Source of the DNA: Phycisphaeraceae bacterium
GTDB lineage: Bacteria; Planctomycetota; Phycisphaerae; Phycisphaerales; Phycisphaeraceae
DNA: 5,378 nucleotides
Direction of reading: 5' to 3'
NCBI GenBank assembly: GCA_003551485.1
Contig: PUMS01000257.1
Coordinates: 1-5,378, forward strand
Shown here piece by piece: positions 1 through 5,281 of the stretch (the stretch's first letter is position 1; every line of letters starts with the position of its first letter). A program made the translations under genes and the position numbers. The notes below the pieces were generated by a model that was not told where the DNA came from, ran no database searches, and worked only from the letters and a program-made list of their open reading frames with translations.

Positions 1-126
1 CCCCCCTCCCCCGATGATGCCCATACGCCCGATACAGAAACCCCACCTCCGCCCCCGGCTGCTGCACCGCCAGCCGATAAAGCTGCAACCTGTGTGGACG
101 CGGGGGTTTGGATGCCATCGCGGTGA
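1..126 (+). CDS. Possible 3' end of a Pro/Ala-rich protein (partial, weak)
   Basis: One frame is open from the left edge to a TGA at 124-126 and gives a 41-residue tail. The tail is rich in Pro, Ala and Asp/Glu, with a run of five prolines followed by AAAPPADKAA, and ends VWMPSR. This composition resembles a disordered C-terminal tail more than a random translation. However, the third codon position is only about 54% G/C (22 of 41 by hand count), lower than in the cas genes, and no domain is visible. The start lies outside the window, so no function can be given. It could equally be non-coding GC-rich DNA. Confidence 0.3.
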   Translation, partial: PPSPDDAHTPDTETPPPPPAAAPPADKAATCVDAGVWMPSR

Positions 127-229
127 GGATTGTACCGTAAAGACACGCAATGCGAACCTGACCGGCCCGGCTGCGGCCTGCCCTGGCCCGGAGGGCGGCT
201 CGCGGGGGGTCTGCCACCGTGTCGTCAGG

Positions 230-249
230 GCGCCATGTGACAATGGCGC
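230..249. repeat. Perfect 7-bp inverted repeat beyond the tracrRNA terminator
   Basis: The arms GCGCCAT (230-236) and ATGGCGC (243-249) are perfect reverse complements around the 6-nt loop GTGACA. The element lies two bases past the six-residue T-run that ends the tracrRNA on the minus strand. On the plus strand it is followed by A residues rather than T residues, so it is not a plus-strand intrinsic terminator. It could be a protein-binding operator, a second back-up stem for tracrRNA termination, or chance in GC-rich DNA. The rest of 127-251 shows no convincing gene. Confidence 0.4.
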
Positions 250-251
250 AG

Positions 252-283
252 AAAAAAGGCGGCCGCCCTTTTCGTGGCGGCCG
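252..283 (-). terminator. Intrinsic terminator of tracrRNA
   Basis: Read on the minus strand, GGCCGCC (282-276), loop of 8 nt, GGCGGCC (267-261) forms a perfect 7-bp GC stem, extended to 8 bp by the 283/260 pair. GCC (260-258) follows, then six T residues (257-252). A stable GC stem followed closely by a U-run is the classical Rho-independent terminator. It sits about 75 nt beyond the anti-repeat, where the 3' end of a type II tracrRNA is expected. On the plus strand there is no T-run after the stem, so it works in one direction only. Confidence 0.8.
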
Positions 284-321
284 GTCGGACCGTGGTCCGT
301 GGCCTGCGAACGTTTCTTCTT

Positions 322-357
322 GTTACGAGAAGGTCCGCGGGCCGGGGTTGGATAGAC
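322..357 (-). repeat. tracrRNA anti-repeat (36 nt, degenerate copy of the CRISPR repeat)
   Basis: Bases 339-357 on the plus strand read as the reverse complement of the first part of the array repeat at 5283-5301, without mismatch. The remaining part (322-338) is diverged but still able to pair: CTCGTAAC read on the minus strand (329-322) matches the other end of the repeat through Watson-Crick and G-U pairs. Base 358 breaks the match, which marks the repeat edge. The orientation relative to the array is inverted, as required for a complementary RNA. Confidence 0.9.
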
Positions 358-363
358 GCCCAT

Positions 364-391
364 ATGGTATCATCCCGCACAGGGGATTCAA
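364..391 (-). promoter_or_regulatory. Candidate tracrRNA promoter in the cas9 leader
   Basis: On the minus strand, TTGAAT (391-386) and TACCAT (369-364) lie 16 nt apart; each matches the sigma70-type consensus at 4 of 6 positions. A start about 7 nt after the -10 falls at 357, exactly the first base of the anti-repeat. The position fits very well, but the individual boxes are weak matches and the sigma factor consensus in this organism is unknown. The element overlaps the cas9 leader and lies within 20 nt of its start codon. Confidence 0.5.
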
Positions 392-392
392 G

Positions 393-410
393 TCCTCCGG
401 AGGAATTTTC
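393..410 (+). promoter_or_regulatory. cas9 ribosome binding site inside a 12-nt palindrome
   Basis: GGAGGA at 399-404 is a near-perfect Shine-Dalgarno sequence placed 6 nt before the ATG at 411. It decides the cas9 start, because the RuvC-I motif begins only a few codons later and upstream in-frame starts would run through the tracrRNA gene. The site is the right half of the palindrome TCCTCCGGAGGA (393-404), so self-pairing or pairing between two transcripts is possible, though a hairpin would have too small a loop to be strong. Confidence 0.8.
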
Positions 411-3400
411 ATGCCCACCACACTCGGTCTCGACCTCGGCCCCAATTCCATCGGTTGGGCACTGATTGATGAGTCCGGCCCGGCTACCGGGCGGATCATC
501 GATCTCGGGGTCCGCATCTTTCCCGAGGGGGTGGACAATTTCGACACCTCCAAGGAGCAGTCTCGCAACGAGGCGCGGCGGGTCGCCCGCAGCATGAGGC
601 GCCAGACCCGCCGCCGCGCAGCACGCCGCCGCGCACTGCGCGATGCCTTGGTCACCTGCGGCCTCTGGCCTGCAGATGCCGCGGAGGCCGACCGGCTGCT
701 GGCCCTCGATCCCTACGAACTGCGGGCCCGCGCGGTGGACCCCCAGGCCGAGCCGCTTACCCCACACGAACTCGGTCGCGTGCTGTTGCACCTCAACCAG
801 CGCCGTGGCTTCCTGTCGATTCGCAAGCGGGATCGCAAGGACAGGGAACTCAAGGGCATGCTCGCCGAAATCAGCGAGCTCGAGCGCGAGATTCAGGATG
901 CCAACCCGCCCACGCTCGGGCGCTTGCTGCATGGCAAGCTACAGGCACTCGACCCATGCCAGCGGCGCGAGGGCGATCATGTCCGACGTCGCCATACCCA
1001 CCGGCACATGATCGAGGATGAATTCAATCGCATCTGGCAGACCCAGCAACGTCACCATCCCCACCTGTTGACCGACCGGCTGCGCTACGGCACGGTCGGC
1101 CGTCGCCGCTATCCGGCCCGGCCCATTCGACGCCCGAGGGGCCAGACGCTGCTGGAGGCCTTCGGCATTCACGGCATCATGTTCAACCACCGCCAGATCT
1201 TCTGGCCGAGGTCGGTCGTCGGCTCGTGCGAGTTGGAACCCAAACAGCCGCGTTGCCCGCGTGCCGACCGCCGCGCTCAGCGCTTCCGCATGCTTCAGGA
1301 GGTCAACAACCTCCGCTACATCGACCCCACCCAGCGCAGCGAGCGACGGCTCGATGACCAGCAACGTGCCCTGCTGATCGACCGCCTGTCGCACCGCAGG
1401 GAGATGACCTTCGACCAGGTTCGGCGCGAGCTGGGCTTCCTGGACAACATCCGCTTCAACCTCGAGAAGGGTGAGCGTTCCAAACTCAAGGGCCTGGTCA
1501 CCGAGTACGAACTGGCCAAGGCCACCGGCAAGAGCTGGTGGAATCGCCCCGAAGCGCAGCGCAACCAGATCGTCGATCTGCTGCTCGACAGCAATACCGA
1601 CGATGATGACAAGCAGGCTCGGCTCGTCGACGACTTTGGTCTGACCTCCGCCCAGGCGCACGCCGCGCTGCTGGCCGACCTGCCATCGGGACACGTCCGG
1701 TTCAGCGTGCGGGCGATCGAGAATCTGCTTCCGCACCTGGAACGCGGGCTGGTGCTCATGGACGATGATGCGGGCAACTCCGCCCTTCACGCCGCCGGTT
1801 ATCTGCGGCCGGATGAGCTTCAGCGTCGGGTGTTCGACCGGCTGCCCGACCCCCAGCGCAGCCGCGACTGTCCGATCGGGGACATTCCGAATCCCGTCGT
1901 CAAGCGGGCGCTGGTGGAGCTGCGCAAGGTAGTCAACGCGATCATCCGCGAGTACGGCAAGCCCGATGAGGTCCACATCGAGATGGGGCGGCAGGTCAAG
2001 CAGGGCGAGGAGGCCCGGCGAAAGTACAACAAGACCATCCGCCAGCGCGAGGCGGAGCGCAATGAAGCGGCCGACCTGCTGCGCGAACACGGCATCCGCG
2101 TCAGCCGCGATGCGATCAACCGGATCCTGCTGTGGAAGGAGCAGGGCGAGATATGCACCTATACCGGCCGGCCGATCAGCTTCCGCCAGCTTTTCGGCGG
2201 TGAGGTGGATATCGATCACATCCTGCCGTATTCGCGCTGCCTCGATGACTCGCTCATGAACAAAGTGGTGGTCTTCCGGGATGCCAACGCCCAGAAGCGC
2301 GACCAGAGCCCCTGGGAATGGCTGGGTGAGCGGGACCCGGATCGGTTCAACGAGATCACCCACCGGGCCCGCAGGCTGCCCTACCCCAAGTACCGGCGCT
2401 TCCTGCTCAAGGAACTGCAGCTCGACAGCTTCATCGCCCGGCAGCTCGTGGATACATCCTACATCGCCCGGGCGACGGTGGCGTACCTTCAGTGCCTCTT
2501 CGAGTCCGACCAGCGCCACTCGGTGTGGGGCATGAAGGGCCAGCTTACGGCCGAGTTGCGGCATCAGTGGGGGCTCAACCGCATTCTCGGCGGCGAAGAT
2601 GGCGGCATGAAGTTGCGCGATGACCATCGCCACCACGCCATTGATGCAGTGGTCTGCGCGCTGACCAGCCGCTCGCGCATGCATGGCCTGACCCGCATTC
2701 GCAAGGCCGGCGGTGTGCTCCAGACCGGCGAAGCGCTCGATCCGCCGTGGGAAGGCTTCCGCGATGAACTCGCCCGCCGCATCGCACGGGTGAACGTGTC
2801 GCACCGCGCCGAACGCAAGATCGCGGGCGCATTGCACAAGGAAAAACCTTATGGCCCCCTACGGGTTCCAGGTGGGGAACGCAAGGAAGGCTTGTTCGTC
2901 ATCCGCACCTCGTTGGATGAGTTGTCTGCCAACGAAGTCGAGATGATCCGTGATCCAGTTGTACGTCGTGTGATTACCCAACGGCTTGCAGAACACGGGA
3001 TCGAGACCGGACGTGCGAAGGGCGAAGCCACGCGCAAGATGAAAGCGGTGTTGTGTGATCCCGACAATCCCGTGAGAATGCCCACGCGCAACCCCGACAA
3101 GTTGGGTCCACCCATCCGTCGTGTTCGTGTGATCCGCCGTGATCTGACCATCCGAGCCTTGGGAAGGAACGATGATGCGGGGGGGAGCACCTTTGACCCA
3201 GCAGAAGACCGCACGAAGTTCGTTAAGCCGGGAGCGACGCATCATCTGTCGCTGTTTGAGTGGGCTGTGAACGGCAAGACTCGGCGCGATGCGGTGTTTA
3301 CGAGCATGCTTGATGCCGCGGATCGGCTCAAGCTGCGCCAGCAGTACGTCAAGGAGAGGGTCACGGCACTCGAGAAGCAACGGGTCTCCAGGATTTCACG

Positions 3401-3740
3401 TAAAGGACCAGAATGCGGCGACCTCATGCGGGAAGCTGAGCGGCGATATCCCACCATCACACGCGTTCATCCGGAACACTCCGAGGCAAAGTTCCTGTTT
3501 TCGCTTCGGCGTGGCGAATACGTCCTCGCGGATGTCGACGGAAAGCAAGTGCTCTTGGTGTTTAATACAGCAGCCTCAACCGAAAAGCAGCTCCGCTTCT
3601 TCCATCATGCCGATGCTCGCCCATCGAACAAATCGCAGAAGTCAGGACAGCGTCGGCTATACCGCTTCCAGCCGTCAACTCTCAATGCCCGCAAGGTAAC
3701 GGTTGACACCCTCGGCCGCATCCGCTGGGCCAATGACTGA
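411..3740 (+). CDS. cas9: Type II-C CRISPR-associated endonuclease Cas9
   Basis: RNA-guided DNA endonuclease of 1109 aa; it uses crRNA:tracrRNA to cut both strands of matching DNA in the cytoplasm. Visible in order: RuvC-I with D8 in GLDLGPNSIGW; Arg-rich bridge helix about 52-80; QRRGFLSIRK (130-139) at the start of the recognition lobe; RRRHTHR near 194; GIMF and VGSCELEP near 255-275; RuvC-II with E524 in HIEMGRQ; HNH with D602-H603, N617 and N626 (the 14- and 23-residue spacings from His match those of S. pyogenes Cas9); RuvC-III with H742 and D745 in HHAIDAVV; and GALHKEKPYG (806-815) opening the wedge and PAM-interacting part, ending in VTVDTLGRIRWAND. All nuclease residues are present, so it should cut both strands. 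Length is normal for II-C. From codon 811 the codon use becomes distinctly less GC-rich, suggesting a swapped C-terminal module. cas1 follows after 65 nt. The start is set by the strong ribosome binding site. Confidence 0.97.
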   Translation: MPTTLGLDLGPNSIGWALIDESGPATGRIIDLGVRIFPEGVDNFDTSKEQSRNEARRVARSMRRQTRRRAARRRALRDALVTCGLWPADAAEADRLLALDPYELRARAVDPQAEPLTPHELGRVLLHLNQRRGFLSIRKRDRKDRELKGMLAEISELEREIQDANPPTLGRLLHGKLQALDPCQRREGDHVRRRHTHRHMIEDEFNRIWQTQQRHHPHLLTDRLRYGTVGRRRYPARPIRRPRGQTLLEAFGIHGIMFNHRQIFWPRSVVGSCELEPKQPRCPRADRRAQRFRMLQEVNNLRYIDPTQRSERRLDDQQRALLIDRLSHRREMTFDQVRRELGFLDNIRFNLEKGERSKLKGLVTEYELAKATGKSWWNRPEAQRNQIVDLLLDSNTDDDDKQARLVDDFGLTSAQAHAALLADLPSGHVRFSVRAIENLLPHLERGLVLMDDDAGNSALHAAGYLRPDELQRRVFDRLPDPQRSRDCPIGDIPNPVVKRALVELRKVVNAIIREYGKPDEVHIEMGRQVKQGEEARRKYNKTIRQREAERNEAADLLREHGIRVSRDAINRILLWKEQGEICTYTGRPISFRQLFGGEVDIDHILPYSRCLDDSLMNKVVVFRDANAQKRDQSPWEWLGERDPDRFNEITHRARRLPYPKYRRFLLKELQLDSFIARQLVDTSYIARATVAYLQCLFESDQRHSVWGMKGQLTAELRHQWGLNRILGGEDGGMKLRDDHRHHAIDAVVCALTSRSRMHGLTRIRKAGGVLQTGEALDPPWEGFRDELARRIARVNVSHRAERKIAGALHKEKPYGPLRVPGGERKEGLFVIRTSLDELSANEVEMIRDPVVRRVITQRLAEHGIETGRAKGEATRKMKAVLCDPDNPVRMPTRNPDKLGPPIRRVRVIRRDLTIRALGRNDDAGGSTFDPAEDRTKFVKPGATHHLSLFEWAVNGKTRRDAVFTSMLDAADRLKLRQQYVKERVTALEKQRVSRISRKGPECGDLMREAERRYPTITRVHPEHSEAKFLFSLRRGEYVLADVDGKQVLLVFNTAASTEKQLRFFHHADARPSNKSQKSGQRRLYRFQPSTLNARKVTVDTLGRIRWAND

Positions 3741-3759
3741 AGCGCCGGGTCGAACCGTC

Positions 3760-3803
3760 CGATATCCCCTTGGGGGCACTTCCGCCCCCTCCGCGGGATA
3801 TCG
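3760..3803 (+). promoter_or_regulatory. Two-part hairpin covering the cas1 start region
   Basis: The outer arms CGATATCCC (3760-3768) and GGGATATCG (3795-3803) pair perfectly over 9 bp. Inside them GGGGGC (3772-3777) and GCCCCC (3784-3789) pair over 6 bp with the loop ACTTCC. The outer 3' arm contains the only Shine-Dalgarno-like bases (GGGA, 3795-3798) before cas1 and ends two bases before its ATG. The folded RNA would therefore hide the cas1 start signal. There is no T-run, so a simple intrinsic terminator is unlikely. Possible roles are damping of cas1-cas2 translation relative to cas9, an RNA processing site, or a protein-binding site. The structure is seen; the role is inferred. Confidence 0.6.
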
Positions 3804-3805
3804 CC

Positions 3806-4909
3806 ATGATCAAGCGCACCATCGAAATCTCCCGACAGCCGGCGTTCATCTCCGTGCGCCTCGGCCAACTCATCCTCCAGCCGCCCGAGGCCGACAAGTC
3901 CGCCGCGCACGCCATTCCCTGTGAGGACATCGGCCTGGTCATGGTGGATCAGCCACGGGTCACCTGGACCCACAGGGCTCTGGCCGAACTGATGAAGCAT
4001 GGCGCTGCGGTGTGCATCTGCGGCGATGACCACCTGCCCGCCGGCCTGCTGCTGCCCCTGCCCGGCCACAGCGAGGTCGTCTGGCGTATCGATGACCAGA
4101 TCAACGCCACCCGGCCCCGCAGAAAGCGCATCTGGCAGCAACTGATCGCCGCCAAGGTCCGCGCCCAGGCCGCCAACCTCGAACCCGGCTCACCCGCCCG
4201 CAAGCTGCTGGAGAACCTGGCCGGGGAGGTCCGCTCCGGTGACAGCACCAACGTCGAGGCCCAGGCCGCCCGCGCCTACTGGGCCGCCTGGCTCACCGAC
4301 GGCCCACGACACGGACCGGGCGCGGCCGAGCCTGGCCGGCCCGCCGCGGCCGGACCCGCGCTGGCCACGAGCCTCACCGCCGAAGGTGGCGGTGAGGTGT
4401 TCGATGCCGACCGCCCGGATGCCCCGCGCTTCCGCCGCGACCCCGACGGCCTGGACCCGATCAACATCATGCTCAACTACGGCTACGCCGTGCTCCGGGC
4501 CGCGGTGGCCCGGGCGCTGGTCGCGGCGGGGCTGCTGCCGGCCCTGGGGGTCCACCATCACAACCGCGCCAACGCCTTCTGCCTGGCCGATGACCTGATG
4601 GAGCCGCTGCGGCCGATGGTCGATGCGCGCGTGCGCGAGCTGCACCGCCGCGGCCACGCCCGCCTCGACCAGCTCACCAAGGCCTGCCTGCTGGATGTGC
4701 TGGTGGAGCCGGTGAAGATCAACCGCCAGCGCGGTCCGCTGATGGTCAGCCTTCACCGCCTGGTGGCCTCGCTGCGTCGCTGCCTGCGCGGCACGGGCCG
4801 GCTCACCGTCCCGATCAGCGACGGCCCGGCCCGGATGCAGCGCCTGGAATCGGACTCGGGTCCGGCGCCGGCCGCGGGCGCGGCCGGTGAAGGGGCCCCG
4901 GCGTGCTGA
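3806..4909 (+). CDS. cas1: CRISPR integrase Cas1 (type II-C), with insertion and extended tail
   Basis: Cas1 is the metal-dependent integrase which, with Cas2, inserts new spacers into the array. The 367-aa product starts MIKRTIEISRQPAF, the usual N-terminus of II-C Cas1, and carries IPCEDIGLVMVD, CGDDHLPAGLLLPL and KRIWQQLIAAKVRAQA. Likely metal ligands are E151 (NVEAQAARAYW), a His of the HHH cluster 250-252, and D262/D263 in ADDLMEPLRPMVD; LNYGYAVLRA (223-232) is the conserved helix. The family usually has about 300 aa. The excess lies in a Gly/Pro/Ala-rich insertion (about 166-208) between the E151 helix and LNYGY, and a low-complexity tail (about 343-367). The ATG at 3806 is chosen because the family N-terminus begins there; a TTG at 3770 would add 12 unrelated residues and lies inside the hairpin. 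The stop overlaps the cas2 start. Activity is probable but untested given the insertion. Confidence 0.94.
   Translation: MIKRTIEISRQPAFISVRLGQLILQPPEADKSAAHAIPCEDIGLVMVDQPRVTWTHRALAELMKHGAAVCICGDDHLPAGLLLPLPGHSEVVWRIDDQINATRPRRKRIWQQLIAAKVRAQAANLEPGSPARKLLENLAGEVRSGDSTNVEAQAARAYWAAWLTDGPRHGPGAAEPGRPAAAGPALATSLTAEGGGEVFDADRPDAPRFRRDPDGLDPINIMLNYGYAVLRAAVARALVAAGLLPALGVHHHNRANAFCLADDLMEPLRPMVDARVRELHRRGHARLDQLTKACLLDVLVEPVKINRQRGPLMVSLHRLVASLRRCLRGTGRLTVPISDGPARMQRLESDSGPAPAAGAAGEGAPAC
4868..4902 (+). promoter_or_regulatory. GC hairpin plus ribosome binding site before cas2
   Basis: Within the last codons of cas1, CCGGCCGCG (4868-4876) and CGCGGCCGG (4879-4887) are perfect reverse complements. 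With a realistic loop this gives an all-GC stem of about 8 bp. GAAGGGG (4889-4895) follows directly and is a good Shine-Dalgarno site 7 nt before the GTG at 4903. Its G residues also form the palindrome GGGGCCCC (4892-4899). The ribosome finishing cas1 would have to melt the stem, consistent with translational coupling of cas2 to cas1. The coupling is an inference. Confidence 0.55.
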
Positions 4910-5232
4910 TCAGTGGATACCGCTGCATGTGGGTGGTGGTCATGTTCGATCTGCCGGTGGACACCGCCGATGCGCGGCGGCAATACGCGCGTTTCCGTAA
5001 ATCCCTTATTGAGGATGGGTTTACGATGCTCCAGTTCTCCGTCTACGCCCGCCATTGCGCCAGCGAGGAAAACGCCGAGGTCCACCTCCGCCGCGTCTCG
5101 GCCATGGTCCCACCCGACGGCGAAGTCCGCGTCCTGACCATCACCGACAAGCAATTCGAGCGGATGGCGGTGTACCTGGGCGAAACCCGCGGCCAACCGG
5201 AAGCTCCCCCGCCTCAACTGCACCTTTTCTGA
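4903..5232 (+). CDS. cas2: CRISPR-associated protein Cas2 (type II-C)
   Basis: Small dimeric ferredoxin-fold protein (109 aa) that holds two Cas1 dimers together in the spacer-integration complex. It shows the family pattern: YRCMWVVVMFDLPVDT with the conserved D16 at the end of the first strand, an Arg-rich helix (ARRQYARFRKSLIEDGF), the second strand MLQFSVYARHC, then PPDGEVRVLTITDKQFERM and a tail ending QLHLF, which is usual for Cas2 of type II loci. The start is GTG at 4903, overlapping the cas1 stop by 7 nt with a good ribosome binding site. The ATG at 4927 would remove residues 1-8, including the YR that precedes the first strand, and has no better site. Length is normal and no residue appears lost. 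It is the last gene before the array; 49 nt separate its stop from the first repeat. Confidence 0.95.
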   Translation: MLISGYRCMWVVVMFDLPVDTADARRQYARFRKSLIEDGFTMLQFSVYARHCASEENAEVHLRRVSAMVPPDGEVRVLTITDKQFERMAVYLGETRGQPEAPPPQLHLF

Positions 5233-5281
5233 GCGGCCAATCGCAATAACCTCCTGTCAGCAAGTCACTTCGGCGGGGAAG

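Larger units (their letters stand above)
252..357 (-). ncRNA. tracrRNA (about 106 nt, antisense orientation to cas9)
   Basis: This RNA pairs with the repeat part of crRNA and docks it in Cas9; the duplex is the usual RNase III substrate. Read on the minus strand it starts with the anti-repeat: 357-339 is a perfect 19-nt complement of repeat positions 17-35 as read on the minus strand. A small internal loop (338-334) follows. Then 333-332 pairs with two G residues, there is a U/U mismatch pair, and 329-322 pairs with repeat positions 1-8 (two G-U wobbles). This bulged duplex reaching the first base of the repeat is typical of type II guides. Downstream come a 5-bp hairpin (299-295 with 290-286, loop CACG) and the terminator. 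No strong short nexus stem is obvious; GAA-ACG-TTC near 317-309 is a weak candidate. A -35/-10 pair lies just upstream. Length and layout fit the family; the RNA ends are inferred. Confidence 0.87.

Noticed and set aside
14..355. 113-codon plus-strand open frame across the tracrRNA region
   Set aside because: It has no ribosome binding site or recognisable domain, and it runs through the terminator, hairpins and anti-repeat of the tracrRNA.
339..357. Stray single CRISPR repeat or second small array
   Set aside because: Only 19 nt match exactly, there is no second copy nearby, and the remainder diverges in a way that keeps RNA pairing, as in an anti-repeat.
219..410. N-terminal extension of Cas9 by 64 residues from a GTG at 219
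   Set aside because: It would translate the tracrRNA gene region, adds residues unlike any Cas9 N-terminus, and the ATG at 411 has a near-perfect ribosome binding site with RuvC-I starting right after it.
339..410. tracrRNA on the plus strand using the anti-repeat at 339-357
   Set aside because: The 3' part would run into the cas9 ribosome binding site with no terminator, and pairing would be limited to 19 nt at one end of the repeat. The minus-strand model explains both ends and has a terminator.
939..2837. 632-codon open frame on the minus strand
   Set aside because: It lies entirely inside cas9, has no recognisable domain, and long antisense open frames are expected opposite a gene with about 80% G/C in third positions.
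3760..3803. Intrinsic terminator after cas9
   Set aside because: There is no T-run after the stem on either strand, and cas1 begins 2 nt later.
3770..3805. TTG start giving a 379-aa Cas1
   Set aside because: It adds 12 residues of proline-rich sequence encoded by the hairpin; the family N-terminus MIKR begins at the ATG at 3806.
5233..5281. Array leader or cas2 terminator between cas2 and the first repeat
   Set aside because: The stretch has only 49 nt, no AT-rich block and no stem followed by T residues. Nothing in it can be assigned with confidence.
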